A stretch of DNA of 7,454 nucleotides from Bacteroidales bacterium. Lineage in GTDB: Bacteria > Bacteroidota > Bacteroidia > Bacteroidales > P3. Below the pieces are notes generated by a model. It worked only from the letters and a program-made list of their open reading frames with translations, searched no databases and had not been told where the DNA came from. How positions within the stretch are numbered: position 1 is the first letter of the stretch; every line of letters starts with the position of its first letter. Below are positions 1-5,779 of the stretch, in pieces. The stretch lies in contig JABUUQ010000002.1 in NCBI GenBank assembly GCA_021443125.1, positions 237,222 through 244,675 of the forward strand, read 5' to 3'. Both the position numbers and the translations under genes were made by a program.

Positions 1-1134
1 GGTTTCTTGCGTATGGGAACAAGTGGTTTTACTGCTCAGGCTTATGGTGCAAAAGACAAAAACGAACAAATAGACATTCTTGTTCGCAGTTGTTCCATTG
101 CTCTTGGTGCTGCATTGCTTTTGATTGCCCTTCAGTTTCCTATTGCCCAACTCTGCTCCTATCTTATCGAGGACAACAACAACATAATCACCTATGCACT
201 CGAATACTTCTACATAAGAATTTGGGCAGCCCCTGCAACATTGGGTATGTATGCACTAAAAGGCTGGTTTATAGGCATGCAAGACTCCAAAACGCCTATG
301 TGGATTGCCATAATGATAAATGTTGTGAACATAGTCTTTGACTTGTATTTTGTTATCGGGCTTGGAATGACTATAGACGGCGTTGCCTATGCCACAGTCA
401 TTGCCCAATACTCCGGACTCCTTACAACATTGCTGATTTTCTTTATCAAATACAACAAAAACTTCAAAGTATCCATTCAAAGAGCTATAAGGTTGGAGAA
501 AATGAAGGTATTTTTCAAAGTTAATGGCGATATCTTCCTTAGAACCGTATGTATCATTGCCGTAACTACCTTTTTCACCTTTGCTTCCACTAAAATGGAA
601 TATCCTCTTTTGGCTGTGAATACTCTTATTATGCAATTGTTTTCTCTATTCTCCTATTTTATGGATGGATTTGCCTATGCAGCCGAATCTCTTTGCGGAA
701 AATATGCCGGAGCCCACGACAGAAGAAACTTGAAAAGGACAGTGAAATTCATAATGCTTTGGGGAGTTGTTCTTGCTGTGCTTTGCATGCTTGTCTATGG
801 CTTTTTCTCAGAACATATCCTTGCCATACTTACCAATCACGAGGAAGTACTGGAAGCATCTAAGCAATATCTTTTCTGGACTATCATTATACCAATTGCA
901 GGCTTTGCCGCCTTTCTTTACGACGGTATTCTTGTGGGAATGATTCAGTCTTCCATAATGCGTAATGCCATATTCGTTGCCACAGCTTCCTTTTTCTTGA
1001 TTTTCTATGGGCTCGGCCAAACTAACAATGCCCTTTGGCTCGGATTTATATCCTATCTTGTTTTCAGAAGTCTTTTAATGGCTGTATTATCATGGAAAAA
1101 AATCTTTGGCAAAGAAGAATACAACGCTTTATAA
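1..1134 (+). CDS. MATE family (DinF-like) efflux transporter, 5'-truncated by the window edge
   Basis: This is the C-terminal part of a multidrug and toxin extrusion (MATE) transporter, an inner-membrane antiporter that exports cationic or other small molecules using Na+ or H+. The frame is open from base 1, and the first visible residues GFLRMGTSGFTAQAYGA match the conserved stretch of the MATE N-lobe seen early in DinF-type members. About 60-70 N-terminal residues are therefore probably missing from the 377 visible. The rest alternates long hydrophobic segments (for example around codons 95-150, 175-225, 245-275, 285-312 and 318-365) with short basic loops, as expected for the 12-helix fold. 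The loop motif GWFIGMQDSKTPM is also typical of the family. The Met at base 13 is internal and not the start. The 3' end overlaps the ComF-like gene by 43 bases, which suggests co-transcription. The substrate cannot be deduced. Confidence 0.9.
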   Translation, partial: GFLRMGTSGFTAQAYGAKDKNEQIDILVRSCSIALGAALLLIALQFPIAQLCSYLIEDNNNIITYALEYFYIRIWAAPATLGMYALKGWFIGMQDSKTPMWIAIMINVVNIVFDLYFVIGLGMTIDGVAYATVIAQYSGLLTTLLIFFIKYNKNFKVSIQRAIRLEKMKVFFKVNGDIFLRTVCIIAVTTFFTFASTKMEYPLLAVNTLIMQLFSLFSYFMDGFAYAAESLCGKYAGAHDRRNLKRTVKFIMLWGVVLAVLCMLVYGFFSEHILAILTNHEEVLEASKQYLFWTIIIPIAGFAAFLYDGILVGMIQSSIMRNAIFVATASFFLIFYGLGQTNNALWLGFISYLVFRSLLMAVLSWKKIFGKEEYNAL

Positions 1135-1796
1135 AACGCTTGAGGCTGAAGTTTTTGCCACAATTATGCGTTAATTGCAAGGATATTTTCACTGAAGACA
1201 ACACTTGTTTTTGCAAATCTTGCAACGAAGTTTTGCTTTTCAACAACAGCATGAACAAAGACACGTTTCCAGATGTTTTTCTCTATGCTGAAGAACTTTT
1301 TATCTATGCAAAATACGATATCTGTGAGAAAATCATCACGCAATACAAGTTCAACGGTCTTTCTCACCCTTTCATAGTTTTTACAACAGCGTTTGCAAAG
1401 GCTTTGGCGAAAGAGCCTTGGAGCAAAAAGATTGATTATATCGTACCTGTGCCTTTGTATAGGACAGTTTTGAGAAAAAGACATTTTAATCAGTCGGATA
1501 TTGTTGCCGATATTCTTGCAAAACATTTGCATTCAAAGACTTCCAAACGCAATTTGCAAAGAAAATTCTATACAACCCCACAACACAACCTAACATTCAA
1601 AGAAAGAATTCATGCACTCAAAGATGTGTTTTATTTGAAAAAGCATGGAGAGTTTGACAACTGCAATATCTTGCTTATAGACGATGTTTTAACCTCGGGA
1701 ACAACAACAATAGAATGTTGCAAAGCCATAAAGCAGGCATGCAAGCACACAAAAATATACATAGCCACCCTTTCCTCTCCTGCGAAAATAATATGA
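1092..1796 (+). CDS. comF: ComF family protein (zinc-finger plus phosphoribosyltransferase-type domain)
   Basis: This 234-residue protein has the two-part ComF layout. An N-terminal zinc-ribbon-like cysteine cluster (C26, C29, C39, C41, C44) is followed by a type I phosphoribosyltransferase-like domain. Conserved family blocks are YKFNG (85-89), IVPVPL (117-122) with the downstream RHFNQS (130-135), TPQHNL...ER (162-172), and the PRPP-binding loop ILLIDDVLTSGTTT (193-206). Homologues (ComFC, GntX) are cytoplasmic and needed for DNA uptake in competent bacteria. In Bacteroidota the role is untested and the protein may serve DNA uptake or recombination. I chose the ATG at 1092 because it gives the usual ComF N-terminus. 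A TTG at 1035 in the same frame would add 19 residues without family character and deepen the overlap with the MATE gene. The 43-base overlap fits translational coupling. A hairpin terminator begins 6 bases after the stop. Confidence 0.92.
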   Translation: MEKNLWQRRIQRFIKRLRLKFLPQLCVNCKDIFTEDNTCFCKSCNEVLLFNNSMNKDTFPDVFLYAEELFIYAKYDICEKIITQYKFNGLSHPFIVFTTAFAKALAKEPWSKKIDYIVPVPLYRTVLRKRHFNQSDIVADILAKHLHSKTSKRNLQRKFYTTPQHNLTFKERIHALKDVFYLKKHGEFDNCNILLIDDVLTSGTTTIECCKAIKQACKHTKIYIATLSSPAKII

Positions 1797-1843
1797 AAAA
1801 AATAAAAGCAAGGAATAATTTTCTAAAACGCCGTTTTATTTTT
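1795..1843 (-). repeat. 49-bp inverted repeat, left copy (IR-L)
   Basis: Read on the minus strand, this stretch matches 4385-4433 on the plus strand at 47 of 49 positions by my alignment. The mismatches are one T/G in the AAACGGCGTTT region and one T/A next to the GCTTTTA block. There are no gaps. It includes the last two bases of the comF-like stop codon and overlaps the left stem and loop of the terminator. Together with the right copy it brackets the rtcB-WYL module. Confidence 0.85.
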
Positions 1844-1859
1844 TTATTCCTTGCTTTTA
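1803..1859. terminator. Bidirectional hairpin terminator between convergent comF-like gene and rtcB
   Basis: A perfect 16-bp inverted repeat, TAAAAGCAAGGAATAA (1803-1818) with TTATTCCTTGCTTTTA (1844-1859), encloses a 25-base loop. The loop holds a second small dyad, TAAAACG-C-CGTTTTA (1824-1838). A-tracts and T-tracts on both sides allow intrinsic termination in either direction, which suits two convergent genes whose stops lie at 1796 and 1887. Most of this sequence recurs, inverted, at 4385-4433 (see the repeat entries). Confidence 0.85.
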
Positions 1860-1886
1860 ATTTTATGATTCAAGGCATTTTGAATA

Positions 1887-3059
1887 TCAACCTTTTATCA
1901 CAGCTATCGGAAGCAATTTTGTTTTCACTTTTACCAAATCGGACTGATTGGCAATGACAGTGTCTATATCTTTATAAGCTCCTGAAGCTTCCTGCATATC
2001 GTTTTGATTGCGAATTGCATGGACTATACCTTTGGCATCAAGGTCTGCTATCTCTTTTTGCAAATCCAGAGTTCTTATTGCCTCTGAACGAGAAAGCGTA
2101 CGGCCAGCCCCATGAGAGCAAGAGCAGAAAGATTCGGGATTACCAAGGCCTTCAACAATGTAAGAGGCAGTTCCTTGTGAGCCTGGTATGATTCCAATGA
2201 CACCTTTCTCGGCAAGTGTTGCCCCTTTGCGATGAACAATAACATCGTTGCCAAAATGGTGTTCCACAGCAGCATAATTGTGTGCGATATTTATCATAGG
2301 TTCGAATTCAATGCCTGGTAGAGCATCGGAAAGCACCTCTTGAACCCTTTCCATCATAAGTTTTCTGTTGCAAAGTGCAAAATCAACGCAGTATTTCATT
2401 TCATGCCAATACATTTCGAACTCTTTTGTGTCACGTTTAAGGAAGGCAAGACGCAATTCAGGCGCTACAACTGAGTGATAGTGCTTATTGAGAATTGCAG
2501 CATAGTTATCGTAGTATTCTCCCACTAATTTGCCAAGGTTTCTTGAGCCAGAATGTATCATAATCCACAAATTATCTTCCTCATCTTTTTGAAGTTCAAT
2601 GAAATGGTTGCCTCCTCCAAGCGTTCCTACCTCGTGCAAAATTGCTTTCTGTCTTCTTTTCACTATTTCTGTTTTTTCAATATCGTGATTTGTTGGAAGA
2701 TATTTTTCATCCTGTGCTTGTTTGTGATGATTCTTGCCCAAAGGAATTCTTGATCGTATCCCCTTCATTATATTCTTTCTTAAAACTTCGCTTGGCAGGT
2801 TGGCAACTTTCCAATTCGTCTTTACAGCACACATACCACAGCCAATATCCACTCCAACTGCGTTAGGTATCACCGCATCCACGCAAGCCAACACTCCACC
2901 TATAGGCATTCCCATTCCAGTGTGCACATCTGGCATAAGAGCAAGGTGATGATAAAGGAAAGGCAGGGTTGTCAAATTCTCAATCTGACGCATTGCAGAC
3001 TCTTCCACTTGATTCGTCCATATCTTTACCGGACGGTTATTGATAATCTTTACTTCCAT
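1887..3059 (-). CDS. rtcB: RtcB family RNA ligase (3'-phosphate/2',3'-cyclic phosphate to 5'-OH, GTP and Mn2+ dependent)
   Basis: RtcB seals RNA ends left by endonucleolytic cleavage, joining a 3'-phosphate or 2',3'-cyclic phosphate to a 5'-OH through a GMP-histidine intermediate. The 390-residue product is near the E. coli length (408) and lacks the long archaeal form. All signature blocks are present: MPDVHTGMGMPIGG (42-55), AVGVDIGCGM (67-76; metal ligands D71 and C74), GGGNHFIE (148-155; H152), IMIHSGSRN (166-174; H169), IAHNYAA (258-264; H260), HRKGATLAEKG (276-286), IPGSQGTASY (291-300) and CSCSHGAGRTLSR (312-324; H316 is the expected guanylylated histidine). It should therefore be catalytically competent. 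No rtcA, archease, prfH or RtcR-type activator lies in the window. Instead it is divergent from a WYL regulator, with a matched operator upstream of its promoter. The ATG at 3057-3059 gives the family N-terminus. The upstream AAAGAAC is a weak ribosome binding site. Confidence 0.97.
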   Translation of the reverse strand: MEVKIINNRPVKIWTNQVEESAMRQIENLTTLPFLYHHLALMPDVHTGMGMPIGGVLACVDAVIPNAVGVDIGCGMCAVKTNWKVANLPSEVLRKNIMKGIRSRIPLGKNHHKQAQDEKYLPTNHDIEKTEIVKRRQKAILHEVGTLGGGNHFIELQKDEEDNLWIMIHSGSRNLGKLVGEYYDNYAAILNKHYHSVVAPELRLAFLKRDTKEFEMYWHEMKYCVDFALCNRKLMMERVQEVLSDALPGIEFEPMINIAHNYAAVEHHFGNDVIVHRKGATLAEKGVIGIIPGSQGTASYIVEGLGNPESFCSCSHGAGRTLSRSEAIRTLDLQKEIADLDAKGIVHAIRNQNDMQEASGAYKDIDTVIANQSDLVKVKTKLLPIAVIKG

Positions 3060-3139
3060 TTTTTTAGTTCTTTGTTAATAAATAATAAATCTTGCTTTAG
3101 CTCAGTTGGTCTATACGCATTTCTTGGGAAATCGCAGTG

Positions 3140-3147
3140 CAAAATTA
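3140..3147 (-). promoter_or_regulatory. Predicted -7 element of the rtcB promoter (TAATTTTG)
   Basis: On the minus strand this octamer fits the Bacteroidota -7 consensus TAnnTTTG. It would start transcription near 3133 and leave a leader of about 75 bases before the rtcB ATG. No good -33 TTTG is seen at the usual distance. That position is occupied by operator O1, whose near edge lies exactly 9 bases upstream. This fits either promoter occlusion or activator dependence. Confidence 0.6.
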
Positions 3148-3156
3148 CAGATACGC

Positions 3157-3175
3157 TACGCAATCTTTTTGCGTA
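3157..3175. promoter_or_regulatory. Operator O1: 19-bp dyad TACGCAA-N5-TTGCGTA facing rtcB
   Basis: TACGCAATCTTTTTGCGTA consists of 7-bp perfect inverted arms around a 5-base spacer, typical of a dimeric helix-turn-helix regulator site. It is the exact reverse complement of operator O2, so the same sequence points at each of the two divergent promoters. The adjacent WYL regulator is the natural candidate to bind it. Loose half-sites TACGC also occur at 3114 and 3152. Confidence 0.75.
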
Positions 3176-3225
3176 ACTGAAAAAATCTGCTAAAAAACAG
3201 ATAAAAATTTTTATTTTCCCATATC

Positions 3226-3244
3226 TACGCAAAAAGATTGCGTA
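3226..3244. promoter_or_regulatory. Operator O2: 19-bp dyad TACGCAA-N5-TTGCGTA facing the WYL regulator gene
   Basis: TACGCAAAAAGATTGCGTA is the reverse complement of O1 at all 19 positions, spacer included. Its centre lies 69 bp from the centre of O1. It sits 9 bases upstream of the TACTTTTG box of the regulator's own promoter, over the expected -33 region. This suggests autoregulation. Confidence 0.75.
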
Positions 3245-3253
3245 AAAATTCAC

Positions 3254-3261
3254 TACTTTTG
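3254..3261 (+). promoter_or_regulatory. Predicted -7 element of the WYL regulator promoter (TACTTTTG)
   Basis: The octamer fits the Bacteroidota -7 consensus TAnnTTTG and lies 49 bases upstream of the regulator ATG, giving a leader of roughly 40 bases. As with rtcB, there is no clear -33 TTTG because operator O2 covers that region at the same 9-base distance. Confidence 0.65.
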
Positions 3262-3310
3262 CAAACAAAACAAAAAGTTTATTTGTTCAATCTGTTGATT
3301 ATAAGAAATT

Positions 3311-4384
3311 ATGCCAGCAAACAAGAATGCATTGATAAGATACAAGACCATAGACAATTGTCTTCGCAATCGCTTTCGCCGTTGGACGCTTGAAAATTTG
3401 GTAGAAGCTTGTTCCGAAGCTCTATTCGAAATGGAAGGAATACGAAAAGGCGTTTCGGTTCGCACAATTCAAAGCGATATTCAAATAATGAGGTCGGATA
3501 AACTTGGCTATAATGCTCCTATTGAGGTATATGAGCACAAGTATTACAGATATGCCGACAAAAATTATTCAATAATGAATATGCCTTTGTCGCAAAACGA
3601 TTATGATGTAATGCAAGAGGCAATTGATATGCTGAGACAATTGGAGGATTTCGATCAATTCTCGGAAATCAGCGATATTGTCAGCAAACTTCAAGACAAA
3701 CTCTCTATTACAAAAAACAATAGGAAGCCTATTATTCATTTCGACAAAGTTCCCGACCTGAAAGGCTTGAAACTTCTCAATCCTCTTTATAATCACATAG
3801 CTCACAAGCAGACTCTTCGCATTATGTATCAACCTTTTTCTGCTGACAGCCCAACAGAATTTATTTTGTTTCCGTATCTTCTCAAGGAATTCAGAAACAG
3901 ATGGTTCTTATTTGGAAGCCGTGCTGAAAATCTTTTGTTGTTCAACCTTGCATTAGACAGAATTGTAAGCGTTGAGCCTATCGATGTGCCGTTTAGAGAG
4001 AATCCGGACTTTGATTCGGAACATTTTTTCGACGATGTTATAGGTGTAACAAAAAATATAAGAAACAAACCACGAAAAATTCTCTTCTGGGCAACAAAAG
4101 AGCAGAGTAAATACATAAAAACCAAACCTTTGCACCCTTCACAAAAGTTAAAAAGTGAGAATGCTGAGGATGGCAGCTGTATTTTTCAGATTAAAGTGGT
4201 GATAAACTTTGAAATGTATTCTGTTTTTATGAGTTATGGTTCTGGGATAAAGGTTATCTATCCTCAAAAGGCAATGGATTTTATGAAAAACAAGCTACAA
4301 GAAACCGCAAGCCTTTACGACACTTTTGTTGGCAAGACAGTAGACAAAGAAGCAACAAAAAACGAATGCAAAACAAAGAAATAG
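3311..4384 (+). CDS. WYL-domain transcriptional regulator (winged HTH plus WYL ligand-sensing domain)
   Basis: This 357-residue protein has the architecture of WYL-family regulators. An N-terminal winged helix-turn-helix occupies residues 1-85, with a likely recognition helix near SVRTIQSDIQIMR (49-61). A linker helix region (92-135) follows. The WYL domain (about 150-225) centres on FPYLLKEFRNRWFLFG (187-202), where the name motif reads W-F-L (198-200) rather than W-Y-L. A C-terminal WCX-like extension covers about 253-340. WYL domains are thought to bind nucleic-acid-type ligands, and relatives such as PafBC, CapW and BrxR control DNA-damage or defence genes. The gene is divergent from rtcB and shares mirror-image operators with it, so it most likely controls rtcB and itself. 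Sequence cannot tell activator from repressor. The start at 3311 follows the A-rich stretch ATAAGAAATT and gives the family N-terminus. The C-terminal tail is basic and poorly conserved in appearance. Confidence 0.9.
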   Translation: MPANKNALIRYKTIDNCLRNRFRRWTLENLVEACSEALFEMEGIRKGVSVRTIQSDIQIMRSDKLGYNAPIEVYEHKYYRYADKNYSIMNMPLSQNDYDVMQEAIDMLRQLEDFDQFSEISDIVSKLQDKLSITKNNRKPIIHFDKVPDLKGLKLLNPLYNHIAHKQTLRIMYQPFSADSPTEFILFPYLLKEFRNRWFLFGSRAENLLLFNLALDRIVSVEPIDVPFRENPDFDSEHFFDDVIGVTKNIRNKPRKILFWATKEQSKYIKTKPLHPSQKLKSENAEDGSCIFQIKVVINFEMYSVFMSYGSGIKVIYPQKAMDFMKNKLQETASLYDTFVGKTVDKEATKNECKTKK

Positions 4385-4433
4385 AAAAATAAAACGGCGT
4401 TTGAGAAAATTATTCCTTGCTTTTAATTTTTTC
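4385..4433 (+). repeat. 49-bp inverted repeat, right copy (IR-R)
   Basis: This copy matches 1795-1843 in inverted orientation at 47 of 49 positions without gaps. It begins immediately after the WYL gene stop codon, as the left copy starts at the comF-like stop codon. The two copies enclose the rtcB-WYL module. In this copy the AAAACGGCG block forms the outer stem and the ATTCCTTGC block lies in the loop, the reverse of the left copy. Confidence 0.85.
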
Positions 4434-4451
4434 TTTCGCCGTTTTATTTTT
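4385..4451. terminator. Bidirectional hairpin terminator between the convergent WYL gene and the T9SS-protein gene
   Basis: A perfect 15-bp inverted repeat (AAAAATAAAACGGCG at 4385-4399 with its complement at 4437-4451) is extended inward. Past a 3x3 T-rich internal loop there are ten more pairs (4403-4412 with 4424-4433, one of them G-U in the plus-strand RNA), leaving an 11-base loop. The A/T tails serve both directions, matching the convergent stops at 4384 and 4462. Confidence 0.85.
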
Positions 4452-4461
4452 GTGAAACAAG

Positions 4462-5739
4462 TTATTGTTTTATTATCTGTTTTGTTGTGTATCCTTGATT
4501 AGTATTTATTTTTATCAAATATACGCCCTGTTTGTATGATGCTATATTTATGTTGGTTTCTCGGGCATTTATAGCTTTGTTTTCCACCTTTATTCCTTGC
4601 AGATTGAAAATTTCAACACTGTTTATTGTCGTTCCACAAGCAATTCTCACTACATCTTTAGCTGGATTAGGCAATACTGAAACTCTCGATTTATTGCTAA
4701 TATCTTCATTAAATGACTCGCCCCTTACTCTTAGTCTGTCAATACTATCAACTGCATATTCGGGAATTACAAACAATGCCAAATCTGTTGTATGAGGCAC
4801 ATTGCCACGGGATGAAGTAAGGTCTGTATAAATAGTGCCTACAATTTCAAAACCTATTGGACTATAAATTTCACATTCAGTTAATCCATAAAGTTCTGCA
4901 TAGTCCTTGAATTTATTCCAACCATATTCGTAATTGTAACAATATATTTGTCTTTGATAGTTTTTGTTAGTAAAATTTCTTAGCTTGTCATACCAATCCG
5001 TATGAAAGTAATGCCAGAATTCATCAGAGGTTGAATCTATACCATCAATGCTACTAGCAGTAATATAAACACTTAAAGGCATATTATAATGAAAATCCAT
5101 AGTGCCATCAATTCTCTGATCTACTTGAATAATATTTGTAGGATGAAACTTAAAAGCTATTAAATAATCACCTTGCACCGTTACTGCAGAATCAAGGATT
5201 ATATTATAAATTCCATTTACTGGATAATTTTCATCATAAAAAATTGTATCATTTAATACTTTTTCATAAACAACAGACCAATCAGAAGAATTAGCATCTA
5301 TTATTTGTAGAGTATCTCCAACGTTTGAAACAACTTTATTGGCATTGTTGAATCTTAGAAAATCAAGTAGCAACATCACGCCACCTATTTGCAAACTTGT
5401 ATCCGAATACATTGTTTGAGCATAACCTCTAGACAACACTCTTTCTGTTGTAAAAATCTGTTTTATTGTTCTATGTTGTAGTGCTATTGGGTATTCCGAC
5501 CAATAATGTGCGATATTTGACACTGAAAAAGATGTATTCAAAAACGGTTCGCTTCCTCCTGTTATAAACAATATGGAATCGGGATGAATACCTAAAGAAT
5601 CTATTAAAGCAGTAGGAATAACATCATGAATATACTTTATCGAGTCTTGCCCCAAACTCACTTGTGTTTTATTTATTGTTTGAGAAAAAACATTTAATGT
5701 TAGTAGAATACTCAAAACTAATGAAAATATCTTTTTCAT
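4462..5739 (-). CDS. Secreted protein with type IX secretion C-terminal sorting domain, function unknown
   Basis: This 425-residue protein is exported by Sec and then by the type IX system to the cell surface or medium. The N-terminus MKKIFSLVLSILLTLNVFSQ is a signal peptide ending at a likely FSQ cleavage site. Residues 354-425 form a complete type A sorting domain: SVLPNPAKD (354-362), VEIFNLQGIKV (375-385) and the closing segment YKQGVYLIKINT (402-413), followed by a Lys-rich end. The passenger region (21-350) is rich in Asp, Tyr, Asn and Ser, with beta-strand-like patches such as VNGIYNIILDS and GDYLIAFKFH, and I recognise no enzyme motif in it. It follows the 5780-7237 gene by 40 bases on the same strand with no separate -7 box seen, so the two probably form one transcript. 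AT content is visibly higher than in the rtcB region. Confidence 0.88.
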   Translation of the reverse strand: MKKIFSLVLSILLTLNVFSQTINKTQVSLGQDSIKYIHDVIPTALIDSLGIHPDSILFITGGSEPFLNTSFSVSNIAHYWSEYPIALQHRTIKQIFTTERVLSRGYAQTMYSDTSLQIGGVMLLLDFLRFNNANKVVSNVGDTLQIIDANSSDWSVVYEKVLNDTIFYDENYPVNGIYNIILDSAVTVQGDYLIAFKFHPTNIIQVDQRIDGTMDFHYNMPLSVYITASSIDGIDSTSDEFWHYFHTDWYDKLRNFTNKNYQRQIYCYNYEYGWNKFKDYAELYGLTECEIYSPIGFEIVGTIYTDLTSSRGNVPHTTDLALFVIPEYAVDSIDRLRVRGESFNEDISNKSRVSVLPNPAKDVVRIACGTTINSVEIFNLQGIKVENKAINARETNINIASYKQGVYLIKINTNQGYTTKQIIKQ

Positions 5740-5779
5740 AATAATTATTTATTACTTTGTTGTTAATATAATTTTTAAT

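Noticed and set aside
256..636. Long minus-strand open frame inside the MATE gene, and similar frames at 808-1020, 1164-1532, 2075-2275, 3569-3832, 3829-4125 and 4532-4795
   Set aside because: Each lies opposite, or in another frame of, a well-supported gene, has no recognisable domain, and shows composition expected of a shadow frame.
1035..1091. TTG start that would lengthen the ComF-like protein by 19 residues
   Set aside because: The added residues lie wholly inside the exporter gene and have no ComF character. The ATG at 1092 gives the normal length and N-terminus.
3098..3110. TAGCTCAGTTGGT, identical to a classic tRNA D-arm, in the rtcB leader region
   Set aside because: The D-stem is not closed by GAGC, there is no anticodon or T-arm (no GGTTCGA-like block) and no 3' acceptor complementary to the preceding CTTGCTT. 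It is either a coincidence or an unrecognisable remnant.
3097..3120. Short minus-strand upstream reading frame (MRIDQLS) in the predicted rtcB leader
   Set aside because: Seven codons with no convincing ribosome binding site and no run of regulatory codons. Chance occurrence is likely.
3185..3202. Small inverted repeat ATCTG-N8-CAGAT between the two operators
   Set aside because: Only 5-bp arms in an AT-rich stretch, not related to either operator or promoter sequence. Too weak to call a site.
5740..5779. Search for a frameshifted sorting domain after the 485-residue protein
   Set aside because: Only 40 AT-rich bases separate its stop from the next gene's signal peptide, and no frame there encodes sorting-domain residues. 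A simple frameshift therefore does not explain the missing tail.
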